Source of the DNA: an uncultured Desulfobacterales bacterium
GTDB lineage: Bacteria; Desulfobacterota; Desulfobulbia; Desulfobulbales; Desulfocapsaceae
Direction: 5' to 3'
NCBI GenBank assembly: GCA_937915545.1
Contig: CALGIJ010000026.1
Span: 1-64,000 of the forward strand
Length of the DNA stretch: 64,000 bases
The notes beneath the pieces are model-generated. The model was not told the DNA's origin, did not search any database, and saw only the letters and a list, made by a program, of their open reading frames with translations. The position numbers were made by a program, and so were the translations under genes. This document shows positions 19,358 through 28,457 of this stretch, piece after piece (the stretch's first letter is position 1; each line of letters begins with the position of its first letter).

Positions 19358-19924
19358 ATGAAACGATTTCTCCTCCTCCTCCTCGGCCTGTCGCTTCTCG
19401 CCGGATGCGCCAAGCAGCCGGTCATCGCCAACCTCAACCCCCGCCTCTTCGACCAGCCGGCCGGAGTCTACATCCCCGGAACGCGGGTCGCGGTGCTTGG
19501 CGGGGATACGCGCAAGAGCCCGGATGTGGTGGTCTTCGCCAACGACCAGCCGCCGACGCGCCTGGCCAACGTCAGCCCCATCGCCGACCTTCTCTCGGCC
19601 CGTCTTGGCGCCGCCCTGCGCGACCAGGGCATGACCCTCGACCCCTCCTCGCCGGTACGGCTGAGCTTTGTCATCGACGAGCTGCTGGTGCAGGTGACGC
19701 GGCAGAGCCTCCTCTACCGCGCCGATGCCGTCAGCCACCTCACGGTCAAGGTGGAAAACCGCGGCACGACGGTTACCAGGGTCTTCAAGCGCGACTCCTT
19801 CAAGGAGTCGGCGACGCGGCCCAAGCTCGACGACCTCGAGGAAATGCTCAACGGCCAGCTCGCCGATATCCTCGCCATGATCCTCAAGGACGGGGAGATA
19901 CGCCAGCTGCTGGCGGTCAAGTAG
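19358..19924 (+). CDS. YajG-family lipoprotein
   Basis: 188 residues. Lys-Arg start, hydrophobic stretch and lipobox LLAGC with Cys18, so a lipid-anchored periplasmic or outer-membrane protein. The rest fits the YajG family (VIANLNPRL, then SPIADLLSARLGAALRDQGM and a C-terminal strand-helix unit with AVSHLTVKV). Function of the family is not established. Probably co-transcribed with the SDR gene 63 bp downstream. Confidence 0.8.
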   Translation: MKRFLLLLLGLSLLAGCAKQPVIANLNPRLFDQPAGVYIPGTRVAVLGGDTRKSPDVVVFANDQPPTRLANVSPIADLLSARLGAALRDQGMTLDPSSPVRLSFVIDELLVQVTRQSLLYRADAVSHLTVKVENRGTTVTRVFKRDSFKESATRPKLDDLEEMLNGQLADILAMILKDGEIRQLLAVK

Positions 19925-19987
19925 CCTTCGGCGCTTTCCCCGCCCTTAACCGCGACTTAACCGCGAACCTTTGCCGAGGTGGCCACG

Positions 19988-21475
19988 ATGAGCAGCGCAC
20001 AGGGAAATGAGCCCCGGGAAAAGGCGACGATCCTGGTCACCGGGGCCACCGGCTATATCGGCCGCCGTCTGGCCCAGCGACTGCTCGATGGCGGCGGCTA
20101 CCATCTGCGCCTGCTGGTGCGCAACCGTCATAAGGTGCAGGCGGCACTCCTTGGCCGGGTGGAGATCTGCGAGGGCAGCACCTTCGACCGCCCCTCGCTG
20201 GACCGGGCCCTGGCCGGGGTGGAGACCGCCTTCTACCTCATCCATGCCATGGGTGGCGGAGGAGACTACAGGCGGCTTGACCGCGAGAGCGCCGCCACCT
20301 TCCGCGATGCCTGCATCGCCGCCGGGGTGCGCCGTATCGTCTACCTGGGCGGGCTCGGCGTACGGCAGACCGCCAGCCGCCATCTCCTCAGCCGCATCGA
20401 AACCGGGGAGATTCTCAGCGCCCGGCCCGGCGAGATCGAGACAGTCTGGCTGCGCGCCGGGGTCATCATCGGCTCGGGCAGCGCCAGCTTCGAGATCATC
20501 CGCCATCTCATCGAGAAACTGCCGCTGATGATCACCCCCCGCTGGGTGCGCACGCGCACCCAGGCCATCGCTGTCGACGATGTCCTCTCCTACCTCGAGG
20601 CGGCAATCTCCCTGCCCCACCAGGGTGACGTGGTGGTCGATATCGGCGGCGAGCCGCTCTGCTTTCAGGAGATGATGGTGCAGGCGGCGGCGGTCATGGG
20701 CCTGCGCCGGGTGCTTGTGCCGGTGCCGCTGCTCTCGCCGAAGCTCTCTTCCTACTGGCTGCTGCTCTTCACGCCGATTCCCTATGGCCTCGCCGCCGCC
20801 CTGGTGGAGGGGCTGCGCAGCGAGACCGTGCTGCAGAACGACAACGCCGCCCGCCTCTTTCCCGCCATCCGGCCGATGCGCTATGCCGAGGCGGTACGCG
20901 CCGCCATGGCCGAGCTGGAGCACCGTCAGGTGTTGAGCCGCTGGTGTGACAGCAGTGGCGGCCAGGCCTGCGACATCAAAGACCATGACGACCCGGCCGG
21001 GTCCATTCTGCGCGATGTGCGGATCGTCCCCTACAGCGACGGGCAGACGGCGGAAGGTGTCTTCCGCGCCGCCTGCGCCCTGGGCGGGCCACATGGCTGG
21101 TTCCGCTATAACCTCTTGTGGCGGCTGCGCGGCCTGCTCGACAAGCTGATCGGCGGGTATGGTCTCAACCGCGGCCGCCGTGACGACAGCGAGCTGCGCC
21201 TCGGCGACGCCCTCGATTTCTGGAAGGTCGTGGATATCCGCGAGAACAAGCGCCTGCTCCTCTACGCCCAGATGAAGCTGCCGGGCCAGGCCTGGCTGGA
21301 ATTCGACATCCAGCCGACACAGCTGGTGCAGACTGCCCACTACCTGCCGCGCGGCCTGCTCGGGCGGCTCTATTGGTATGCGGTGCTGCCCTTCCACAGC
21401 CTCGTCTTCCCCGACCTGGCCCGCACCGTGGTGGCCAGCGCCGCGAAAACGACAACGGGCGGCGGGCGCCCCTGA
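19988..21475 (+). CDS. NAD(P)-binding SDR with DUF2867 C-terminal domain
   Basis: 495 residues. Rossmann fold at the start with VTGATGYIGRRLA (residues ~13-25), an atypical extended-SDR body with YLIHAMGG and VYLGGLG, then from about 330 a DUF2867 domain (DVRIVPYSDGQ, WKVVDIRENKRLLLYAQMKLPGQAWLEF). This two-domain arrangement is common in bacteria; substrate unknown. Start at ATG 19988 with GAGGTGG 6 nt upstream. A terminator follows. Confidence 0.88.
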   Translation: MSSAQGNEPREKATILVTGATGYIGRRLAQRLLDGGGYHLRLLVRNRHKVQAALLGRVEICEGSTFDRPSLDRALAGVETAFYLIHAMGGGGDYRRLDRESAATFRDACIAAGVRRIVYLGGLGVRQTASRHLLSRIETGEILSARPGEIETVWLRAGVIIGSGSASFEIIRHLIEKLPLMITPRWVRTRTQAIAVDDVLSYLEAAISLPHQGDVVVDIGGEPLCFQEMMVQAAAVMGLRRVLVPVPLLSPKLSSYWLLLFTPIPYGLAAALVEGLRSETVLQNDNAARLFPAIRPMRYAEAVRAAMAELEHRQVLSRWCDSSGGQACDIKDHDDPAGSILRDVRIVPYSDGQTAEGVFRAACALGGPHGWFRYNLLWRLRGLLDKLIGGYGLNRGRRDDSELRLGDALDFWKVVDIRENKRLLLYAQMKLPGQAWLEFDIQPTQLVQTAHYLPRGLLGRLYWYAVLPFHSLVFPDLARTVVASAAKTTTGGGRP

Positions 21476-21505
21476 GCGCCGGCCGCCCGTCCGTGGCCGC
21501 AGGCC

Positions 21506-21540
21506 GGGGCCCGCCGTGGCAGGCCCCATTTCTTTCTCTT
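21506..21540 (+). terminator. Intrinsic terminator after the SDR gene
   Basis: GGGGCC-C-GCC-GT-GGC-A-GGCCCC forms a tight GC stem (21506-21527) followed by ATTTCTTTCTCTT. Lies 30 bp after the SDR stop and just before the convergent SnoaL-like gene. Confidence 0.75.
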
Positions 21541-21551
21541 GATCCCCAGGC

Positions 21552-21986
21552 TCAGGCGAACATGCCCGGCAGCGGGTAGACCCCGAACTGCTGCAACAGG
21601 CCGAGGAAGTCGTTATAGGCCCAGTCGACGATGATCTTGCCCCCACCCCACTGCGAGACGATGCAGCCCGGCATGGCCACCCACTTGCCGGTGGGCTGGG
21701 CGTGGATCGACGGCGAATTGCCTGTGTGCCGACCGTGCAGGGTGTATCTGCAGGTGGTGATGTTCCCCTCGGCGATGACGCCCTCGATCTTGAACTCGAG
21801 ATCGGAATAGGCCTTGCGGGCGTCGGCGACATAGGTCTTGTACGCCTCCAGCCCCTTGATGGTGGCGATCGGCGGCTGGTGGCGGATGTAGTCGACGGCA
21901 ATGATGTCGTCCAGCACCTCGAGTTTACCCTTGTTGTATGCCTCGGTATAGACCTGTGTGATCAATTCCTTGATGTTGTTGGACAT
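21552..21986 (-). CDS. SnoaL-like ester cyclase/NTF2-fold protein
   Basis: 144 residues, an NTF2-like cone fold typical of SnoaL: YTEAYNKGKLEVLDDIIAVDYIRHQPP, then KGLEAYKTYVADARKAYSDLEFKIEGVIAEGN and a C-terminal W-x-x-ND-LG-LQQ-GV. Such proteins act on polyketides or small hydrophobic compounds, but most are uncharacterised. ATG 21986 has AAGGAG 8 nt upstream. Lone gene, convergent with the SDR gene. Confidence 0.82.
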   Translation of the reverse strand: MSNNIKELITQVYTEAYNKGKLEVLDDIIAVDYIRHQPPIATIKGLEAYKTYVADARKAYSDLEFKIEGVIAEGNITTCRYTLHGRHTGNSPSIHAQPTGKWVAMPGCIVSQWGGGKIIVDWAYNDFLGLLQQFGVYPLPGMFA

Positions 21987-22378
21987 TATCTGTTCTCCTT
22001 GAAGAAATGCCGCTGGGCCCACAGAGGCCGCTTCGGCATGGATACGTGGTGTCCGCTGTGGGGAAGGAATACATCGCGTCGTTGGGGGGCTGACCTCCTT
22101 TGCTGGTTGAGGGGAATATGTCGCCGGTTTGGCCGGCAGTAACGGGTGAACGGCAAGCTCCCGACAGGTAATCACATTTCTCCTTTTCCTGCACCCCTTC
22201 GCTGAGGTGCGGGGGCTTTTTTTACGTCCCCGCAGGCAGTTGCGACGGTGCGTGCTGTGGCACAATCCGCACAAAGGACTTCGGCGGGCAGCGGGCCGTC
22301 TACCCGTTGACAGCGGAGGGGGGTCCGCCAGCGGAAGAGTTCGAGGAGCTGCCGGCGGTCAAGACTTTAGGTACATGG
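21987..22378. other. Intergenic region, possible small RNA
   Basis: 392 bp between the SnoaL-like gene and the membrane spermidine-synthase-like gene, both on the minus strand. It contains an intrinsic terminator pointing the plus way with no plus-strand gene in front of it, so an unannotated plus-strand transcript (between about 21990 and 22223) is possible. No clear plus-strand promoter was identified. Confidence 0.35.
22188..22223 (+). terminator. Orphan plus-strand intrinsic terminator
   Basis: CCTGCACC pairs with GGTGCGGG (8 bp, one T-G wobble, 10-nt loop), with two more G, a C and seven T after it (22217-22223). On the minus strand the stem is not followed by T, so it can only serve plus-strand transcription. 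Confidence 0.7.
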
Positions 22379-23836
22379 TTATCTGGCGAACATTCCGGCC
22401 ATGGGCAGGTGACCGCCGCGATTGACCGGGCGGTCGTAGAAGACGCTGTTTTGGTTGTCACTGTAGACCGTCGTGCCATCCTCGGCGGGGTAGTGGCGGT
22501 AGAGGTAGATGGCGTTGCCGACTTCGTCGGGGCTGTCGCTGTAGAGCTGGTAGCGGTCGTACATCATCTGCCGCGACAGGTTGGGGAAGACGGTGCGCAG
22601 GGTGTTGTCGATCCGGCGGCTGAAGGGAGTGGCGAAGTTGGGCGAGGCGATGATATTGGCCGCCATCACTCCGCCCTCCTTGAGCCGGCTCTTGATCTGC
22701 TGAAAGAACTCGCGGGTGACGAGGTGCTCGGGGATGGCGAGGTTGCCCTGGAAGACATCCATGACGATGAGATCGTAGTGTTTGTCGGTGCTGGCCAGCC
22801 AGGCACGGGCCTCGACGGCGTGGAAGGTCTTGTTGGCCGAGAGGGGCTCGCCGAGCAGGTGGGTCTCGGCGATTTCCTGCAGGCTGCCGTCGATATCGAG
22901 GAAGTCGTAGCGGTTGCTGCGGTCCTCGTGGCCGAAGGTGAAGCCGCCGGCGCCGATGACGAGGATCTCCCTCGGCGGGTCGGCATCCTGCAGCGGGGCG
23001 AGGGTGGCGCGCTCGAGGAACTCGATATAGTCATGCTTGCGGCCCTGGCTGGTGAAAAGCGACGAGCTGTCATTGTTGAGGTAGAGGCGCCGTTCTTCAC
23101 CCGCTTCGGTGACCATGACGGTGTTGTAGGTGTTGCTGGCGACGATCTTCAGCCGCTGCTGCACAAAATCCGAGTTGACCGCCAGGGCGATGACGAGGAG
23201 CGCGGTGGCGGCGACGGCCTGCCTGGAGCCGACGCCTTTGGAGAGGATGGACACCAGGGTGGCGAGGAGGACGAAGAGCAGGGAGACGGCGTAATTGACC
23301 CCGAAGAGGCTCATCACCACCAGGGTCGGCAGCAGGGCGCCGAGAAAAGAGCCAAGGGTGGAGAAGAAGAGGATGCGCCCGGTCACCCGCGAAAGGCGCT
23401 CCTTGCCGAAGTAGTTGCTGACCAGGGGCACCGTCTGCCCGAGGAGATAGACGGGCACGACGATGAACAGGGTTACGTAGTAGGCGGTGAGGAGGAGGCG
23501 GTTGCTGATGCCCCATTCGATTAGGGTGATGAAGAACAGCGACAGCAGCGGGTAGGACAACCCGGGGAGGAGGAAGAGCATGGCAAGGAGGATATTGCCG
23601 CAGAGGCGGTCGCGCAGCCGGTAATAGCGGCCGTGGTGGAAGCCGATAGAGAAGCGGCCGCCGGCCCAGTAGCCCAGGGCGAGAGGGAGGAGCACTGCGG
23701 CGATGACGATGGAGACGGTGTCGGTGCCGCCGCCGACATAGGGGATGGACTGGCGGATGGCGAGCAGCTCGGTGGCCAGGACCACGTACCCTTCGAGGAC
23801 GATGACGACGAACAGAGGGATGACGGGGAGGTGCAT
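22379..23836 (-). CDS. Membrane-fused spermidine-synthase-like protein
   Basis: 485 residues. Residues 1-225 hold about seven hydrophobic segments (LLAIRQSIPYVGGGTDTVS and a GxxxGALLPTL motif), and 245-485 a cytoplasmic Rossmann methyltransferase-like domain of spermidine-synthase type (LVIGAGGFTFG, DFLDIDGS, DLIVMDVFQG). The polyamine-synthase catalytic pair is not clearly retained, so polyamine synthesis should not be assumed; fused MFS/spermidine-synthase proteins are of uncertain function. Next gene upstream on the same strand is the AEC carrier, 95 bp away. Confidence 0.85.
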   Translation of the reverse strand: MHLPVIPLFVVIVLEGYVVLATELLAIRQSIPYVGGGTDTVSIVIAAVLLPLALGYWAGGRFSIGFHHGRYYRLRDRLCGNILLAMLFLLPGLSYPLLSLFFITLIEWGISNRLLLTAYYVTLFIVVPVYLLGQTVPLVSNYFGKERLSRVTGRILFFSTLGSFLGALLPTLVVMSLFGVNYAVSLLFVLLATLVSILSKGVGSRQAVAATALLVIALAVNSDFVQQRLKIVASNTYNTVMVTEAGEERRLYLNNDSSSLFTSQGRKHDYIEFLERATLAPLQDADPPREILVIGAGGFTFGHEDRSNRYDFLDIDGSLQEIAETHLLGEPLSANKTFHAVEARAWLASTDKHYDLIVMDVFQGNLAIPEHLVTREFFQQIKSRLKEGGVMAANIIASPNFATPFSRRIDNTLRTVFPNLSRQMMYDRYQLYSDSPDEVGNAIYLYRHYPAEDGTTVYSDNQNSVFYDRPVNRGGHLPMAGMFAR

Positions 23837-23931
23837 GGGGATCTCGCGCGGGCTGAGGGTGGGTGGTGGCGGACTTCCCCTGTTGTCGCCGAGGTCGCTG
23901 GTCTTGTAAAGGAAAAAGACCGCCTTTCGCC

Positions 23932-24864
23932 CTATCCCGAGATATGGGCCACCAGGGACAGCCAGAACATCGCGGTCAGCGCCGAGCCGAGGGTGGAGGC
24001 GGAGATGGCGGCGACGGTGAAGTCGGCGTCGGCGCCCATTTCCCGGGCCATGACGTAAGCGACGGTGGCGGTGGGGGAGGCGAGGAGGATGATGGCCGGC
24101 AGGTAGTCTTCCGCCTTGAGGTCGAGGAGCAGGAAGAGGCCCAGACCGAGACCGGGGAGGAGCAGCAGCTTGCAGGCGACCGCGGCAAGGGCGGCGAAAC
24201 GGTAGGTGCGGAACAGCTCCAGGGACAGCGAGGCGCCGATGAGCAGCAGGGCGGTGGGCGGCGCCAGGCCGCCGAGGATGTCGAGGCTGCGCCCCACCAC
24301 CCTGGGCAAGGGCAGGGAGAAGGCCGAGACGGCGATGCCGGACATGGCGCCGAGGATGACCGGGTTGCCGAGCAGCTTGACGAGCAGGGCTTTGCCGTCC
24401 AGTCTGGCGGCGCCGCCGCCCTTATGTAGCTGCAGGCTGACCACCGAGAGGAAGTTCTGCAGGATCATCAGAAAGCCGCAGAGGATGCCCGCTTTGGCGA
24501 GGCCCTCCTGGCCGAGGTAGTAGAGGGCGATGGGCAGGCCGATGTAGCCGAGGTTGCCGTGGCCGCAGCACTGCACGTAGGCGCCGACCCGTGCCGGGGT
24601 CATGCGCGCCGCCCTGGCGAGGAGTTCGGCGAGGACATAGACGGTCAGGGCGGCGGCCAGGGTGAGGAGGAGCACCGTGGCGTCGAACTGCTTGTGGAAA
24701 TCGGTTCTGGCGATGGAGTTGAAGATCAGCGCCGGCAGGGCCAGGTAATAGACCAGGCGGTTGGCGGGCTGGAGGAACTCGCCGGTGATGAACCCGCGCC
24801 GGCGGGCGACCCAGCCGAGGACGATGATGGCGAAGATGGGGACGATGGTGACGAAGGCTTCCAT
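23932..24864 (-). CDS. AEC-family auxin-efflux-type carrier
   Basis: 310 residues, about ten transmembrane helices in two inverted halves; GNLGYIGLPI in the middle of the first half and the SPTATVAYVMA stretch in the second are family signatures. AEC carriers move organic acids such as malate or malonate in bacteria. Start at ATG 24864 has no strong ribosome binding site. Lies before the spermidine-synthase-like gene on the same strand. Confidence 0.87.
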   Translation of the reverse strand: MEAFVTIVPIFAIIVLGWVARRRGFITGEFLQPANRLVYYLALPALIFNSIARTDFHKQFDATVLLLTLAAALTVYVLAELLARAARMTPARVGAYVQCCGHGNLGYIGLPIALYYLGQEGLAKAGILCGFLMILQNFLSVVSLQLHKGGGAARLDGKALLVKLLGNPVILGAMSGIAVSAFSLPLPRVVGRSLDILGGLAPPTALLLIGASLSLELFRTYRFAALAAVACKLLLLPGLGLGLFLLLDLKAEDYLPAIILLASPTATVAYVMAREMGADADFTVAAISASTLGSALTAMFWLSLVAHISG

Positions 24865-25093
24865 GGCGGCTTTGGGGTGGTGAAAGGAGACGGCCTGTTG
24901 ACTTATGCGCCGTTGCCGAAGCGATGTCAAGGGCTATTGCGGCCTGGCGCCACCGCCTACCCCGCCTTGTCGCCATGGCGAAAATGCCGTATGGTGCAGG
25001 TCCGTTGTCGGGCGTGGTGCGGCATGGCCGAGGAGAGGTGTCGGGCCCGGAGAGACGGGCCGCGAGAGAAGACAGGGCATGGGGAGGAATGGT

Positions 25094-25864
25094 ATGAGAC
25101 GGCAGAGCAGGGTGAAGGTCAAGGCGCGCGGGGTGACCATCGGCGGGGCGGACCCCTTGGTTTGTCTACCCTTGCTGGCGGCCACGGTGGACGAACTGCC
25201 AGGGCGGGCCGCGGAACTCGTCGCCCTGGGGCCGGATATTCTCGAGTGGCGCGTCGACGCCATGGAAGGTATCGACGTCGGCCAGGTGGTGGCCCTGCTT
25301 CGTCGATTGCGACAGGTCATCGGCGAGCTGCCGCTGCTCTTCACCTGCCGCATGGCCGCCGAGGGCGGCAGGTGCAGCAGGGCCAGCGGGGAGCGGCTGG
25401 CGCTGATCCTCGCCGCCCTCGACAGCGGCGAAATCGATCTGGTCGATGTCGAGCTGTGCAACGGGCCGCAGTTCATCAACCCGGTGACGGCAAAGGCGCG
25501 GGCGGCGGCTTGCCCCCTCATCCTCTCCCACCACGACTTTCACGCTACCCCGCCCGCCGACGGCATCCTCGCCACCTTTTGCGCCGCCGAGGCGGCCGGA
25601 GCCGATATCGCCAAGGTGGCCGTGATGCCGCGGAGCAGCGGCGACGTCCTCAGCCTGCTGACCGCCTGCGACCGGGCGCGGCAGGGGGCGGTGGGCATCC
25701 CGCTGATCGCCATCTCCATGGGCAGCCTCGGGGTGGTCAGCCGGGTTGCCGGGCCGCTGTTCGGCTCAGACATCACCTTTGCCGCCGGGGCCGAGGCCTC
25801 CGCCCCCGGTCAGCTGCCGATAGGCGAACTGCGCCTTGCCATGGCGACCATCCTCGGCGCCTGA
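25094..25864 (+). CDS. aroD: Type I 3-dehydroquinate dehydratase
   Basis: 256 residues. The barrel enzyme converts 3-dehydroquinate to 3-dehydroshikimate. Substrate loop EWRVDAME (51-58), catalytic His147 in SHHDF and Schiff-base Lys174 in DIAKVAVMP are visible, as is the C-terminal SMGSLGVVSRVAGPLFGS with the phosphate-like carboxylate Arg. ATG 25094 with GGGGAGG upstream; earlier in-frame starts extend into a GC-rich leader. Convergent with aroK (33 bp), placing two shikimate genes together but in opposite directions. Confidence 0.93.
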   Translation: MRRQSRVKVKARGVTIGGADPLVCLPLLAATVDELPGRAAELVALGPDILEWRVDAMEGIDVGQVVALLRRLRQVIGELPLLFTCRMAAEGGRCSRASGERLALILAALDSGEIDLVDVELCNGPQFINPVTAKARAAACPLILSHHDFHATPPADGILATFCAAEAAGADIAKVAVMPRSSGDVLSLLTACDRARQGAVGIPLIAISMGSLGVVSRVAGPLFGSDITFAAGAEASAPGQLPIGELRLAMATILGA

Positions 25865-25896
25865 AAGGCCTCGAAAGGCCTCGCTGGCATGGGCCG

Positions 25897-26442
25897 CTAC
25901 ATCTCTCGCGCGGGCTGTTGCCCGCCCTGCGCCATGTCCACCAGGCGGAGAATTTCCTCCGCCACCTCCTCCGGGCTCCTGCCTCCGGTGGCCACCTGCG
26001 GGAATTGCCGGTAGCCCTCGCGCCGCTCCTCGAGCAGCTGGCGGATGCGCCCCCGCGGGTCGTCCCCCTGCAGCAGGGGACGCACCGCCCCCGCATCGCC
26101 GCCGACGCGGCGGAGGATGTCCTCCGGTGAGGCGGTGAGGCAGAAGACATGGCCACTATTGCCGAGGGCTTTGGCGTTGCCGGCGTCGAGCATCAGTTTG
26201 CCGCCGGTGGCGACGACCAGGCCGCCGAGCCCGCCGAGTTCCTCCGCCACCTCCCTCTCGAGAAGGCGGAAGGCCGCCTCGCCTCTACTGGCGAAGACCT
26301 GCTCGACGGTCATGGCGCAGCGTTCCTCGATGAGCCGATCGGTATCGACGAAGCGGTAGCCGAGGCGGCTGGCGAGGATCCTGCCGACGGTGGTCTTGCC
26401 GCAGCCCATGAAGCCGGTGAGGATGATGTTCTGGCTGTTCAT
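25897..26442 (-). CDS. aroK: Shikimate kinase
   Basis: 181 residues. Walker A GCGKTTVG (13-20), shikimate-binding DTDRLIE, R60 in FRxLEREVAEEL, and the lid Arg in AVRPLL. It phosphorylates shikimate to shikimate-3-phosphate. The normally invariant ATGGG shikimate-binding loop reads ATGGKL, i.e. the third Gly is Lys. Start ATG 26442 is preceded by no clear Shine-Dalgarno; an upstream ATG at 26475 would add 11 residues not seen in other kinases. Confidence 0.9.
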   Translation of the reverse strand: MNSQNIILTGFMGCGKTTVGRILASRLGYRFVDTDRLIEERCAMTVEQVFASRGEAAFRLLEREVAEELGGLGGLVVATGGKLMLDAGNAKALGNSGHVFCLTASPEDILRRVGGDAGAVRPLLQGDDPRGRIRQLLEERREGYRQFPQVATGGRSPEEVAEEILRLVDMAQGGQQPAREM

Positions 26443-26568
26443 TGATGGATGGTCGAAAAGGGCCTGGGAAGGCATCGCGGCGCAGACCGGCCTCGTGACG
26501 AGGTGATGATGCCACGAGGCCAGGCGTCGCGAGAAGGTCGAGGGGAATTTTCGCGGCGCGGTCGCCGC

Positions 26569-27267
26569 TCAGCCCTCTTCCTCGATGAACTGCTGCACCG
26601 CCTTACTCAGCGACAGGGCGGCGGCCAGCTGGTCGAGCCAGGCCCGCTCGCCGGGGGTGTCGATGGCAATGGCGTTGGCGGCCACCATGTACATGGTCTT
26701 GGCGACGGTCGGGTCGGCGATGCCCTCGCAGAGCTGGGGTATGCTCTGCGGCTTGTGCAACTCGTCGAGAAAGAAGAGGCGCTCCTCCGAGCTCAGCTCG
26801 ACCTCCTTGAGGCGGGCGAGAATGGCCATCTCCTCCTCCTCGTCGAGGGTGCCGTCGGCGTGGGCGGCGGCGATCATCACCCGTATCAGCCGCAGGGCGA
26901 GCTCCTGGCCGGCGGGAATGCTCCCGGCCACGGCCACCGTCGTCGGCGGAGCCGCGGCGGAGGGCGTTGGGGCGGCGGCCCCCGGCGGTGGGGGAGGAGG
27001 CGGAGGGGCGCCATGGCCCTGCACCGGCCCGCCCCAGGCCGGCGCCCCGGGAGGTGGCGGCGGAGGCTGGTAGGCCTGGCCAGGGGCCGGCGGGGCCTTC
27101 TTCTCCTTGAGGATCTCGTAGGCGCCGATGCCCAGGCCGATGGCGGTCATCAGGCCGGCGCCGGAGGTGAGCCCCTGCAGCAGGGATCCCTTTTTCTTCT
27201 TGGAGGAGTGGGAGGAGCCCATTACCTCGTGCAATACCTTGCCCAGCAGTTTTTCGGCATCGAACAT
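26569..27267 (-). CDS. TerB-like (DUF533) protein with proline-rich linker
   Basis: 232 residues. N-terminal helix with a Lys cluster (KKKK near 23) and a Gly-rich hydrophobic segment GLTSGAGLMTAIGLGIGAYEIL (one membrane helix likely), a linker almost wholly Pro/Ala/Gly (58-115), and a C-terminal TerB/DUF533 helical domain (118-232) with ADGTLDEEE and AIDTPGE. The family is found near stress and envelope genes but lacks a defined function. Upstream of aroK on the same strand. Confidence 0.8.
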   Translation of the reverse strand: MFDAEKLLGKVLHEVMGSSHSSKKKKGSLLQGLTSGAGLMTAIGLGIGAYEILKEKKAPPAPGQAYQPPPPPPGAPAWGGPVQGHGAPPPPPPPPGAAAPTPSAAAPPTTVAVAGSIPAGQELALRLIRVMIAAAHADGTLDEEEEMAILARLKEVELSSEERLFFLDELHKPQSIPQLCEGIADPTVAKTMYMVAANAIAIDTPGERAWLDQLAAALSLSKAVQQFIEEEG

Positions 27268-27375
27268 AGTCTTCTCGCAAGGGGAAACGGTGGGGGAAGC
27301 GCCGTCCGCCAGGACACGCTCAGCAGTCTGCGGATCGGTCGCCTAGAAGGTCGCCGTGGCGGCGTCGTTATTCGA

Positions 27376-28197
27376 CTATACACGCCTTTGCTGGAAAGGC
27401 CAATCGAGAAGCGGCCCGCTGCCGGCGTGGGGCCTGCTCGAGATGCCCAGGACCAGGGCGACGTTGTCGCGGGTGGCCCTGGCGATGGTGGCGACGCTCT
27501 CGCCGCGCAAGGCGGCCAGGGTTTGCACCACCTCCGGCAGGTACTCGGGGAGGTTGTCGGCGCCGCGCCGTCCGGCAAGGGGGATGTCGGGGGCGTCGGT
27601 CTCCACCGCCAGGGCCTCCAGGGGCAGGCTGGCGGCGATATGGCGCACCTTTCTGGCGCGATCGTAGGTGACGGTGCCGCAGATGGAGATGAGAAAACCC
27701 ATCTCGAAGAACTGCTCCGCCTGCTGCATGCTGCCGGTGAAGGCGTGGACGATGCCGCCGTGGGCGAAGTGCTGCCGGCGCAGGGTGGCGAGCACCTGGT
27801 CGTGGGCCTTGCGCACATGGAGCAGGACCGGCAGCCGGGCCAGGGCGGCGAGGCGCAGCTGGCTCTCGAACAGTTCCTGCTGCCGGTGACGGTCGAGGCC
27901 TTCGACGTGGTAGTCGAGGCCGATCTCGCCGATGGCCACCACCTCGCCCCCGGCGACCAGGGCCTTGAGCTCGTCGAGGTGTTTGCCGCGGTGCAGGTCG
28001 AGGTACATGGGGTGCAGGCCCGGGGCGGCGTAAACCCCTCGCTCGCGGCGGGCGAGCTCGATAATGCCCCGCCAGCCCATGCGGTCGACCCCGGGGACGA
28101 TAAAGCCCTCCACCCCGGCCGCTCTGGCCCGGGCGAGGAGCGGTGTGCGGCGGTCGTCAAAGACGCTGATATCAATATGACAGTGGCTGTCGATCAT
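27376..28197 (-). CDS. tatD: TatD-family metal-dependent hydrolase
   Basis: 273 residues. DSHCHID at residue 3-9 supplies the first metal ligands; GEIGLDYH, LLHVRKAHD, HAFTGS and the ETDAPDIPL motif complete the binuclear site. TatD proteins are deoxyribonucleases acting in DNA repair or turnover; the precise member (TatD, YcfH or YjjV) cannot be settled here. ATG 28197 with AGAAGAG upstream; the long upstream extension in frame lacks family similarity. Divergent from the large sensor kinase. Confidence 0.9.
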   Translation of the reverse strand: MIDSHCHIDISVFDDRRTPLLARARAAGVEGFIVPGVDRMGWRGIIELARRERGVYAAPGLHPMYLDLHRGKHLDELKALVAGGEVVAIGEIGLDYHVEGLDRHRQQELFESQLRLAALARLPVLLHVRKAHDQVLATLRRQHFAHGGIVHAFTGSMQQAEQFFEMGFLISICGTVTYDRARKVRHIAASLPLEALAVETDAPDIPLAGRRGADNLPEYLPEVVQTLAALRGESVATIARATRDNVALVLGISSRPHAGSGPLLDWPFQQRRV

Positions 28198-28457
28198 CTC
28201 TTCTGGTGACGGGCGGTAATGGCGGCAGGGCGCCCTTCCCTCCTCAGGGGGTGCACCCCGTCTGGCTCTCTCGCATCTCTTTGCAGTGTAATAAAAAACC
28301 GTCCACCTTTCCAAGGGGAAAAGAAAAGGGTTGTCGGCGGCCAAGAAACACGATAGGCTCGGGCGGATAGATGGACTGCGTCCTGAACGACGCAATTTCA
28401 CAGGACAATTCCCCAAGGCGGCCTGCTTGAGCCGCACCCCGAGATGCGAGGACCGAG

